Assembly (NCBI RefSeq): GCF_030295325.1
Contig: NZ_AP027060.1
Coordinates: 62,001-126,000, forward strand
Direction of reading: 5' to 3'
DNA from: Haliovirga abyssi
Lineage (GTDB): Bacteria > Fusobacteriota > Fusobacteriia > Fusobacteriales > Haliovirgaceae
Length of the DNA stretch: 64,000 bases
Within the stretch, counting starts at the first letter, position 1. Each line of letters begins with the position of its first letter. The notes beneath the pieces are model-generated. The model saw only the letters and a program-made list of their open reading frames with translations. It was not told the DNA's origin and ran no database searches. The position numbers and the translations under genes are program-made. This document shows positions 6,645-14,037 of this stretch, piece after piece.

Positions 6645-7484
6645 TTGGTAAAAATTGGTAAAATTCAAAAAATGAAGGTTAATAATATTGAAAAAATGGG
6701 TGCTTATTTGGATTCTGGAACAGGTTATAGAGAAGATAATATACTATTACCCAAAAGTCAATTGACAAAAGATGTAAAAGAGGGCGATGAAATAGAAGTT
6801 TTTATTTATAGAGATTCTGAAGATAGATTAATTGCAACAACAAAAAAGCCATATGGACAAGTTGAAGAATTAGCATATTTAAAAGCTGTAGATGAAACAA
6901 CTATAGGTGCTTTTATGGATATAGGATTAGAGAGAGATCTATTCTTGCCATTTAGAGAGCAAAAATATACTATTGAAATTGGGAAAAAATATCTTGTAAA
7001 TATATATTTAGATAAAAGTGAAAGATTATGTGCTAGTACAAATATTTATCAATATTTAAAAGATAATTCACCATATGTGCAAGATGATAGGGTAATAGGA
7101 ATAGTTTATGATATAAAGCCTGGAGTTGGAATTTTTGTTGCAGTAGATAAAATATATAGAGGATTAATACCTGAAAAAGAAAATTTTAAAAAATTAAAAT
7201 GTGGTGAAGAGATAGAAACACGTGTAATAAGAGTTCGTGAAGATGGTAAGTTAGATTTATCAATGAGAGAAAAATCGTATATTCAAATGGATACAGATAG
7301 TGAGATGATCTTTAATGAATTAAAGAAAAATCGTGGTTTTTTAGAATTAAATGATAAAAGTTCGCCAGAAGATATAAAACGTAAATTAAATATGAGTAAA
7401 AAATCTTTTAAAAGAGCTGTTGGAAGATTATTAAAAGAAAATAAGATAATTTTTTCTAACGGTGGAATAAAATTAGTAAAATAG
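6645..7484 (+). CDS. CvfB-like S1-domain RNA-binding protein
   Basis: The protein of about 279 residues is built of consecutive S1-like beta-barrel modules with a C-terminal winged helix, the architecture of the CvfB/YitL family. CvfB proteins bind RNA and influence virulence or stress gene expression in Firmicutes; the role here is not known. Visible landmarks are GAYLDSGTGYREDNILLP (residues about 17-34), GAFMDIGLERDLFLP, GIFVAVDKIYRGLIP and the terminal helix segment MSKKSFKRAVGRLLKENKI. A GTG at 6636 also opens the frame but is only one base from GGAG. The TTG at 6645 is correctly spaced (ten bases) and is chosen. It is monocistronic, with a long-stem terminator after it. Confidence 0.8.
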   Translation: MVKIGKIQKMKVNNIEKMGAYLDSGTGYREDNILLPKSQLTKDVKEGDEIEVFIYRDSEDRLIATTKKPYGQVEELAYLKAVDETTIGAFMDIGLERDLFLPFREQKYTIEIGKKYLVNIYLDKSERLCASTNIYQYLKDNSPYVQDDRVIGIVYDIKPGVGIFVAVDKIYRGLIPEKENFKKLKCGEEIETRVIRVREDGKLDLSMREKSYIQMDTDSEMIFNELKKNRGFLELNDKSSPEDIKRKLNMSKKSFKRAVGRLLKENKIIFSNGGIKLVK

Positions 7485-7540
7485 ACAGGAAATAAAAAAG
7501 TTAAGATTAATTTTAATCTTAGCTTTTTTTATTTCCTGTC
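7484..7540. terminator. Long-stem intrinsic terminator
   Basis: GACAGGAAATAAAAAA and TTTTTTTATTTCCTGTC pair, with an inner AAGATTA/TAATCTT stem. The structure begins at the stop codon of the CvfB-like gene and extends for more than 20 bp of stem. Confidence 0.75.
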
Positions 7541-7837
7541 TTTAGTATTTGAAAGCTATTTTGTGTATATTTAATTATAGGGTGGCTCAACCATAAAAAA
7601 TCAATATAAAACTAGTATAATTATGAAAAAAATTGATATCCAAGTTATTATTATAATTGAAAGAAAAATGTTTATATGTTATAATTATTTTGTTACTTTT
7701 AGAAAAGGATTAATAACAAATTTGAAATAAAAAGTCTATTTTTTAACGTTCCGAAACTCTTATTTGAGTAAACTATTTTGCGTATAAACATCTATTTTAT
7801 AAAAAATATATATTAGAAAAGAGGAGGATTATAAAAG
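7541..7837. other. Intergenic region with a remnant of a family A repeat end
   Basis: No gene is seen. TATTTTTTAACGTTCC at about 7736-7751 matches the right terminus of family A palindromic elements, without a matching left end. A GAGGAGG ribosome binding site for the next gene lies at 7821-7827. Confidence 0.35.
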
Positions 7838-8575
7838 ATGAAAAAGAAAATTCTACAACTAAGGATTGAGATTAAAGGGATAAAACCTCCTATTTGGAGA
7901 AGAATTTTAGTGGAGGATAATATTACATTTTTAGATTTACATAAGATAATTCAAATTGCATTTGATTGGAAAGGGTATCATTTATACCATTTTAGTCCTG
8001 ACAATTATGATGAAGTTAGAATTCTTTCTATGGAAGATGAATTTTATGAGCCATTAGATCTATTGGATTTTTTAGACTTAGATGAATCAAAAGATTATGA
8101 AGAGTCTAAAACTAAATTAAATAAATTTCTAAAAAAAGAAAAAGATAAGATGGTTTACTGTTATGATTATGGAGATAATTGGGAACATTTAATAAAAGTG
8201 GAAAAAATTCTTGATTTTGACAAAAAAGTAAAATATCCAGTATGTATAAAAGGAAAAAGAGCAGCTCCATTAGAGGATATTGGAGGAGTATATGGTTATT
8301 ATGATTTTATGGATGCTCTCCAAGATGAAAACCATGAAATGCATGATGACTATATAGAGATGGGATATAAATTTTATATGAAAGAATTTGATGCAGAAGA
8401 ATTTGATTTAGATAAAATAAATGAAAAATTGAAAGATTACAAAAAATTTGGAGTTTATGAAGAAGATGATGATTATAATGATGAGGATGAATCTATATCT
8501 GATAATATGGAGAATAACAAAAAAATAATAGATTTTTCTGATGTGAAAAAATTTCAAAAAAATAAGAAAAAATGA
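7838..8575 (+). CDS. Plasmid pRiA4b Orf3-like family protein
   Basis: This 245-residue protein belongs to the pRiA4b ORF-3-like family (PF07929). The hallmark segments are LRIEIKGIKPPIWRRILVED (residues 6-25), HLYHF, YCYDYGDNWEHLIKVEKIL (about 107-125) and the GGVYGYYDFMDAL box. The family is found on plasmids, phages and transposons as well as chromosomes; its biochemical function is unknown. The last 40 residues are highly acidic and then Lys-rich, and look unstructured. The ATG is nine bases after GAGGAGG. The gene is followed with no gap by a 5'-truncated ATP-binding regulator, so its 3' neighbourhood looks rearranged. Confidence 0.8.
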   Translation: MKKKILQLRIEIKGIKPPIWRRILVEDNITFLDLHKIIQIAFDWKGYHLYHFSPDNYDEVRILSMEDEFYEPLDLLDFLDLDESKDYEESKTKLNKFLKKEKDKMVYCYDYGDNWEHLIKVEKILDFDKKVKYPVCIKGKRAAPLEDIGGVYGYYDFMDALQDENHEMHDDYIEMGYKFYMKEFDAEEFDLDKINEKLKDYKKFGVYEEDDDYNDEDESISDNMENNKKIIDFSDVKKFQKNKKK

Positions 8576-8576
8576 T

Positions 8577-9248
8577 TTGTTTTATCAATTAGAAGAAGTT
8601 AAGAAATTTATAAAAAATCATTTAAATGTAAGAGGAGAAATTAAAGGGTTACAAAGAACAGATACATATGAAATTCCATTGGATGCAATTAGGGAAGTTT
8701 TGGTAAATGCGATTGTTCATAGGGATTATACCAATATAGGAAGAGATATAAAAGTAGGAATATATGATGATATATTAAATGTAGTATCTCCAGGAGGATT
8801 TCCAAATAGTGTATCTGAAAAAGATATTTTAGAAGGAAGATCAGAAATTAGAAATAGAGTCGTGGCGAGAGTTTTTAAAGAATTGGGATATATTGAACAA
8901 TGGGGAAGTGGAATAAAAAGAATAAAATCATCTTGTATAAAACATGGATTAAAAGAGCCTTCTATAAGGGAAACAGGAGATTTTGTAGATGTTGAAATTT
9001 TCAGAATAGATGAAAAAGTTGAAAACGACGGATTAGCGACGGAAAACGACGGATTAATTTTAGATTATAAAAAGATAGTTTTAAATTATATAGAAAAAAA
9101 TAAAAAGATTAATACAAAAGAATTAAAACAGTTATTAAATATAAAAGATACAAAAGCAAAAAGTATATTTAAAGAATTAATGAATAAAAATTTAATTGAA
9201 AGAAAAGGAAAAGGGAGAAGTACCTATTATGTAATACGAAAAAAATAA
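8577..9248 (+). CDS. 5'-truncated ATP-binding transcriptional regulator (COG2865/AlbA_2-HATPase type), probable gene fragment
   Basis: The 223 residues match only the C-terminal half of AlbA_2/Schlafen-like ATP-binding regulators. They hold the GHKL-like ATPase segment with IREVLVNAIVHRDYTN, SPGGFPNSVSEKDI, EGRSEIRNRVVARVFKELGY and EQWGSGIKRI, then a winged-helix tail (about 160-222). The N-terminal AlbA_2 DNA-binding domain, usually about 200 residues, is missing. The frame is open only from 8547, inside the preceding gene, and the TTG at 8577 has no ribosome binding site. Translation might depend on coupling to the upstream stop. The linker contains a 21-bp duplication (GAAAACGACGGATTA at 9021 and 9042). 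It is most likely a remnant joined to the pRiA4b-like gene by deletion. Confidence 0.65.
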   Translation: MFYQLEEVKKFIKNHLNVRGEIKGLQRTDTYEIPLDAIREVLVNAIVHRDYTNIGRDIKVGIYDDILNVVSPGGFPNSVSEKDILEGRSEIRNRVVARVFKELGYIEQWGSGIKRIKSSCIKHGLKEPSIRETGDFVDVEIFRIDEKVENDGLATENDGLILDYKKIVLNYIEKNKKINTKELKQLLNIKDTKAKSIFKELMNKNLIERKGKGRSTYYVIRKK

Positions 9249-9301
9249 TCTTTTTAACAAATTATAAAATCATAATAGGAAAAGAATAGGGAGGAATTAA
9301 A

Positions 9302-9850
9302 ATGGAAAAAGTTTGTGTACATTTTGCAGAAGGATTTGAAGAGATCGAAGCAATAACAATAGTTGATATACTTAGAAGAGCAGAAATAGATGTTAAAATG
9401 GTATCTATAACAAAATCAAAAATAGTAACTGGAGCACATAAAATTAAAATTACAACTGATCTTTTATTTGAAGAAGTTAATTATGATGAAGTAAGTATGA
9501 TTATCTTACCTGGAGGAATGCCAGGAAGTAAAAATTTGAAAGAACATGTAGGATTAAATGAAAAAATAAAAGAATTTTATAAAAAAGGGAAAAAATTAGG
9601 AGCTATTTGTGCAGCACCAATGGTATATGGTGGATTAGGTATATTAAAAGGAGAAAAGGCTACATCTTATCCAGGATTTGAAGTTTATTTAGATGGGGCT
9701 ACAATAGTTAATGAAGAAGTTGTAACTTCAAATAAGATTATAACATCTCAAGGACCAGGAACAGCAATAAAATTTGCACTAAAAATTGTGAGTGATTTAA
9801 AAGGAGAAAAATTGGCAAACAGTATAAAAGAAGGGATGATTGTAAAATAA
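9302..9850 (+). CDS. DJ-1/PfpI family protein
   Basis: This 182-residue cytoplasmic flavodoxin-like protein belongs to the DJ-1 clade. The conserved acidic residue lies in AEGFEEIEAI (residues about 9-18) and the reactive nucleophile-elbow Cys in LGAICAAPMVYGGLGIL (about 99-115), followed by SQGPGTAIKFAL. DJ-1 clade members have been described as glyoxalase/deglycase, chaperone or redox-sensing proteins, and the exact reaction is disputed. The ATG follows a GGGAGG site. It lies ten bases upstream of the Nudix gene and is probably co-transcribed with it. Older annotation calls such genes thiJ, but there is no evidence of a thiamine role. Confidence 0.85.
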   Translation: MEKVCVHFAEGFEEIEAITIVDILRRAEIDVKMVSITKSKIVTGAHKIKITTDLLFEEVNYDEVSMIILPGGMPGSKNLKEHVGLNEKIKEFYKKGKKLGAICAAPMVYGGLGILKGEKATSYPGFEVYLDGATIVNEEVVTSNKIITSQGPGTAIKFALKIVSDLKGEKLANSIKEGMIVK

Positions 9851-9860
9851 GGGGGATTTT

Positions 9861-10550
9861 ATGGATGATAATTTTATCAATAAGATAATAGGATTTGAAA
9901 AATATAAATTATTTGCAGTTTTAATATCAATTGTAGAATTTGAAGGTATAGACTATTTTTTATTTCAAAAAAGAGCCAAAAATATTAGGCAGGGAGGAGA
10001 AATCTCTTTTCCTGGCGGAGAATTTGATGAAAATATGGATAATGATTTAAAAGAAACTGCTTTTAGAGAAACATTTGAAGAGATGGGAGTATCGAAAGAT
10101 AAAATAGAGATTATAAAAGATGTTGGATATTTAATTTCTCCATCATCTATAATAATAAAAGGGATTTTAGGAAAAATTAAAATTAAAAGTTTAGATGAGA
10201 TAAATTATAATAACGAAGTAGAAGAGATTTTTATAATTCCAATTTCTAAATTTAATGAAAAAAATCTAAAACATTATTTTGTAAATGTAGAATTTAATCC
10301 ACACGAAATAGAAAAAAATGGAGATAAAAAAATATTATTTAATGCAAAGGAATTAAAATTGCCAAACCGTTATCATAAAAGTTGGAGAGGAAATAAAGTT
10401 CCAATTAAAAGTTATGAAATAGATGATAGAATTATTTGGGGTATTACAGCAGATTTGATTTATGAAGTGGTATCTAAGGAATGGCTTAAAAAGAATACGA
10501 AGAAAAAAATTGAAACCACTGGATTAACACAGATTAAAGCTGATGAATAA
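9861..10550 (+). CDS. Nudix hydrolase, CoA pyrophosphatase-like
   Basis: This 229-residue Nudix-fold protein has IRQGGEISFPGGEFDEN (residues about 46-62), the signature of the UPF0035/NudL CoA pyrophosphatases. The Nudix box core REtfEEmG follows. NudL-type enzymes split CoA into phosphopantetheine and 3',5'-ADP, using divalent metal bound by the Nudix Glu residues. The C-terminal part (about 140-229) contains the LPNRYHKSWRGNKVPIKSY segment and an HTDLI-like WGITADLIYEV helix typical of the family. It is 11 bases after the DJ-1 gene, consistent with one transcript. The substrate is inferred from family similarity only. Confidence 0.8.
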   Translation: MDDNFINKIIGFEKYKLFAVLISIVEFEGIDYFLFQKRAKNIRQGGEISFPGGEFDENMDNDLKETAFRETFEEMGVSKDKIEIIKDVGYLISPSSIIIKGILGKIKIKSLDEINYNNEVEEIFIIPISKFNEKNLKHYFVNVEFNPHEIEKNGDKKILFNAKELKLPNRYHKSWRGNKVPIKSYEIDDRIIWGITADLIYEVVSKEWLKKNTKKKIETTGLTQIKADE

Positions 10551-10663
10551 AAAATGATAAATCAAGTGAAAAATTTCCAGAAGAGCATACTTTTTAAGAA
10601 TAGTGTTAAAAAACGATTTTATCTAAATTAATTTTAAAAAATAAAATAAAAGGAGTATTATTA

Positions 10664-12649
10664 ATGAAAAAGAAGATTATAATATTGATATTAAATTTAT
10701 TATTAATATCAAATCTATTTGCTAGTGTAAAAACAAGTTATCGATATTTGCCTTTTGGAAATGGATTGGGAAATGGAGTTTATAGAGTATTTGGAAGAAC
10801 GAAACTAATAAGTTTTTATGACCATATTTATAAACAATATAGTCCAAATGAGATAACTCAAAACTATGTAAAAGATGGGATAGAATGGGGGTTAAATGAT
10901 AAATGGCTCTCTTATGTAAAAGTAAAAAAAGCTAATTATATTAATGGAACTGGAATTTTAGATATAAAAAAACAATATAAAGATATTGAAATAACAGAAA
11001 ATTATTTTATGCCTTTTGAGACGGATAAACGAATTTTAATAGGAGTTCTCAGATTAAAAAATATAGGTAAAGATACAGAATTGTCACCATATTTAAAAGT
11101 AGATGTAAGCATGGGGAATAATTTATCTACATTAAAAGAAACAGTAAATAGAAGTGGAAATATATTTATAGAATCAAATAGTGAGAAAAAGGGATATGAA
11201 TATTTCACATATTTAAGTGATTTGAATAAATTTTCATATAAATCTAAAAAGAAATATCCTAAAAATTTAAGAAGGCAAACAGTTGCACTAGATAATACTA
11301 TTGAAAAAATAGCTAATAATGAAATTGGTGTATTTCAATTTAATAAAATTGTTTTAAAAAAAGGTAAATCTAAGACTATATTTGTAATAATGGGATTGGG
11401 TAAAAAAGATAAACATAAAGATTATTTGGAAGAGATATCAAAAATTAGCAAAGAAGATGGTAAAACTATTTTAAATAATGAGATTAAATTTTGGGAAAAG
11501 TGGCATAGTGTAGAAAAATATCCAAAAAAGATGAAAGAAGATGAAAAAAATCTATATAGACAATCTACAACTATTTTAAAAATGGGGCAAAGTAGAGAAA
11601 AAGGAAAAGCTTATGGACAAATTTTAGCAAGTATGCCTCCAGGTCAGTGGAATATAAGTTGGCCAAGAGATGGGGCTTATTCAATTGTAGCATTATTAAA
11701 GTCGGGGCATATTAAAGAAGCAAAAGCGTTTTTAGAGTTTATGCTTAATGCACCTGGAGGAAAATTTACTAATAAAAAATATATTGGAGTTCCATATAAA
11801 ATTTCTGCTTGTAGATATTATGGAAATGGAGAAGAGTGGAGCGATTATAACAATCATGGACCAAATGTAGAATTTGATGATTTCGGATTATTTTTATGGG
11901 CTTTTACAAAATATGTAGAGACTACAGGAGATATGAAATTTAAAGACAGATATTATAATATAGTGAAAGAGCAAATTGCAGATGTTATAGTTTCGCTTAT
12001 GGAAAAAGAGGGATATTTAAAAGCTGATTCTTCTATTTGGGAAAGGCATTGGGAAAAGGGTGATGTAGATGGGAAAAAACATTTTGCGTATTCTACAATT
12101 AATGGATACAATGGATTAATTAGTTTTAGTAAAATAGGTGATTTGTATGATAATATATTTTATAAAAAAGAAGCTGAAAGAATAAAAAGAGGATTTTTGA
12201 ATAATTTTATTTTAAATAACGTTATAGTATCTAGTTTAGAAGAAAAAAAAGATGGGAATAATTATGCAGATGCAGCAACTGTGGAAGCTATAAATTTTAA
12301 TATGGTAGATGAAAAAATAGCATTAACTACACTGGATTTTTATGAAAAGAATTTGAAAATGAAAAATAGTGTAGGATTTAAAAGAAGTGATGATGGGACT
12401 AAATATGATAGGCAAGAATGGCTTATGATAGATTATAGAATAGCAAATGCGTATATGAAATATGATAAAAAACATTCATATGAAATAATTAGATGGAGTG
12501 TAGATAATGCAAAGGCTAATTATAATTTAATTCCTGAGCTTTTGACAGAAGGAAAAAGTAAATATTATGGTGCTATTCCAATGTGTGGATTTGGAGCTGG
12601 GGCTTATATAATAACTGTTGGGAATTATTATCTTGAGAATAAAAGATAA
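10664..12649 (+). CDS. Exported GH15-like glucan alpha-glucosidase (glucoamylase-type)
   Basis: This 661-residue protein has a cleavable signal peptide (MKKKIIILILNLLLISNLFA, residues 1-20), so it acts in the periplasm or outside the cell. An N-terminal beta-sandwich (about 30-290) precedes an (alpha/alpha)6 barrel with GH15 landmarks: PPGQWNISWPRDGAYSI (substrate-binding WPRD), SSIWERHWEKG with candidate general acid Glu460, and ELLTEG with candidate base Glu629. GH15 enzymes release glucose from the non-reducing ends of alpha-glucans. AAAGGAG precedes the ATG. The GH31 enzyme at 14038 is a likely functional partner; the two are now separated by a ruined restriction locus. Trehalase or dextranase activity cannot be excluded. 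Confidence 0.85.
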   Translation: MKKKIIILILNLLLISNLFASVKTSYRYLPFGNGLGNGVYRVFGRTKLISFYDHIYKQYSPNEITQNYVKDGIEWGLNDKWLSYVKVKKANYINGTGILDIKKQYKDIEITENYFMPFETDKRILIGVLRLKNIGKDTELSPYLKVDVSMGNNLSTLKETVNRSGNIFIESNSEKKGYEYFTYLSDLNKFSYKSKKKYPKNLRRQTVALDNTIEKIANNEIGVFQFNKIVLKKGKSKTIFVIMGLGKKDKHKDYLEEISKISKEDGKTILNNEIKFWEKWHSVEKYPKKMKEDEKNLYRQSTTILKMGQSREKGKAYGQILASMPPGQWNISWPRDGAYSIVALLKSGHIKEAKAFLEFMLNAPGGKFTNKKYIGVPYKISACRYYGNGEEWSDYNNHGPNVEFDDFGLFLWAFTKYVETTGDMKFKDRYYNIVKEQIADVIVSLMEKEGYLKADSSIWERHWEKGDVDGKKHFAYSTINGYNGLISFSKIGDLYDNIFYKKEAERIKRGFLNNFILNNVIVSSLEEKKDGNNYADAATVEAINFNMVDEKIALTTLDFYEKNLKMKNSVGFKRSDDGTKYDRQEWLMIDYRIANAYMKYDKKHSYEIIRWSVDNAKANYNLIPELLTEGKSKYYGAIPMCGFGAGAYIITVGNYYLENKR

Positions 12650-12759
12650 AAGATAAATTTTTTTTTGCCACTAATTTACACCAATTGGTACAGATAGAGA
12701 ATAAGATTATGAACAAGAATAAATTTTATTCAAAAAAATAATGAGATGGGGGGAACATA

Positions 12760-12924
12760 ATGCTATATAATATAAAAAAACGTGAAAATATAGAAGAATT
12801 ATGTAAACTTACAGGTAAGGAAGATATTACTAAAAATGATTGGAGTTTAACATATAGTACATATGTTGGAATTACATCAAAAATAGCAGATGAAGATTTT
12901 AATTTTGAGGAGCTAAGAATATGA
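12760..12924 (+). pseudogene. hsdM C-terminal remnant (54 codons)
   Basis: A short frame with its own ribosome binding site (GGGGGG) encodes 54 residues, including DWSLTYSTYVGI and DEDFNFEELRI. These resemble the extreme C-terminus of type I methyltransferase subunits, where a LTPxRYVG segment is followed by an acidic FEE stretch. The rest of hsdM is gone. The stop overlaps the start of the DUF1016 gene (ATGA), the same coupling seen for intact hsdM and yhcG at 61004. It is therefore best read as the tail of a lost methyltransferase gene. Similarity is judged by eye and moderate. Confidence 0.5.
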
Positions 12925-13955
12925 GTATAGAGAAAAATCTATATAAAGAATTTGTTACAGAATTAAAATTAAAAATTAGAAATTCTCAACAAAGAGCAAT
13001 ATTATCAGCAAATAAAGAGTTAATTATTTTATATTGGGAGATTGGAAAGAGTATTCTAATAAGCCAAGAAAAACAAGGTTGGGGAGCAAAAATAATCAAA
13101 CAGTTATCAGAGGATTTAAAGAAAGAGTTTCCTGAAATTAAAGGCTTTTCTGAAAGAAACTTGAAATATATGCGTAAATTTTCTGATACATATAGAGATT
13201 TTCAATTTGTGCAAGAGGTTATTGCACAAATTCCGTGGTATCATAATATTACATTAATGGAAAAAATAAAAGATGATAATAAAAGGAAATGGTATATAGA
13301 AAAAACTATTGAAAACGGATGGTCAAGAAATGTTCTTCTTCATCAGATAGAATATCAACTTTATGAAAGGTCTGATAGTAAAAAAGTAACAAATTTTGAA
13401 AATACTTTACCAAAAGTACAGTCAGAACTTGCAATGCAGACTTTAAAAGATCCATATATATTTGATTTTTTAAGTATTGAAAAAGATGCTCTTGAAAGAG
13501 AAATTGAAAAAGAGCTAGTAAAACATATAAGTTCATTTTTGTTAGAACTTGGAGCAGGTTTTGCGTTTGTAGGAAATCAATATCATTTAGAAATAGCTAA
13601 TAGAGATTTTTACCTTGATCTATTATTTTATCATATAAAATTAAAGTGTTATGTAGTTATTGAATTAAAAACAGGAGAATTTAAGCCTGAATATGCAGGT
13701 AAGATGAACTTTTATTTATCTGCTGTTGATGACAGTTTAAAAAGTGAAGATGATAATCCTACAATTGGAATAATTTTATGTAAAGAGAAAAATAATATAT
13801 TTGCTGAATATACACTTCGTGATATGAATAAACCTATGGGTATTGCAGAGTATAAGTATAATGACATTATTCCTGAAAATTTACAAACGAAACTGCCGAG
13901 TATTGAGGATTTGGAGAAGAAGTTGAGAGATGAGTTTGAGGTAGTAGAAAAATGA
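12921..13955 (+). CDS. yhcG: YhcG/DUF1016-family PD-(D/E)XK nuclease domain protein
   Basis: This 344-residue protein has an N-terminal DUF1016_N helical domain (NKELIILYWEIGKSI, FPEIKGFSERNLKYMR). Its C-terminal PD-(D/E)XK nuclease-like domain contains GAGFAFVGNQYHLE, FYLDLLFYHI (catalytic Asp) and CYVVIELKTGEFKPEYAGK (the ExK element). It is a close paralogue of the protein at 61004-62071, with near-identical motifs. DUF1016 proteins are often encoded inside type I restriction loci; their role there is not settled. Here the gene is intact, but its partners on both sides are remnants (hsdM tail, frameshifted hsdS start). It may therefore be a relic, or kept for an independent function. Confidence 0.85.
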   Translation: MSIEKNLYKEFVTELKLKIRNSQQRAILSANKELIILYWEIGKSILISQEKQGWGAKIIKQLSEDLKKEFPEIKGFSERNLKYMRKFSDTYRDFQFVQEVIAQIPWYHNITLMEKIKDDNKRKWYIEKTIENGWSRNVLLHQIEYQLYERSDSKKVTNFENTLPKVQSELAMQTLKDPYIFDFLSIEKDALEREIEKELVKHISSFLLELGAGFAFVGNQYHLEIANRDFYLDLLFYHIKLKCYVVIELKTGEFKPEYAGKMNFYLSAVDDSLKSEDDNPTIGIILCKEKNNIFAEYTLRDMNKPMGIAEYKYNDIIPENLQTKLPSIEDLEKKLRDEFEVVEK

Positions 13956-14034
13956 TGTGGGAGAAGGTAGAAATTTTGGAAAAATAATTCCAGGAACAAC
14001 ACCTGTAACAAAAAATAAATTACAAGGAGATTAA
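13952..14034 (+). pseudogene. hsdS 5' remnant, frameshifted and truncated
   Basis: An ATG overlapping the yhcG stop (ATGA) reads MMWEKVEIL and then shifts frame. From 13978 the other frame continues GKIIPGTTPVTKNKLQGD and stops at 14034. Joined, they match the start of an HsdS target-recognition domain, where a WEKVxLGEI...IxxGxTPxTKN pattern is standard. Nothing more of hsdS is left. Its last bases provide the AAGGAG ribosome binding site for the GH31 gene. Confidence 0.6.
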
Positions 14035-14037
14035 AAA

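Noticed and set aside
9302-9850. Calling the DJ-1 protein ThiJ, a thiamine enzyme
   Set aside because: The old name is misleading; there is no link to the riboswitch-controlled thiamine operon 17 kb away.
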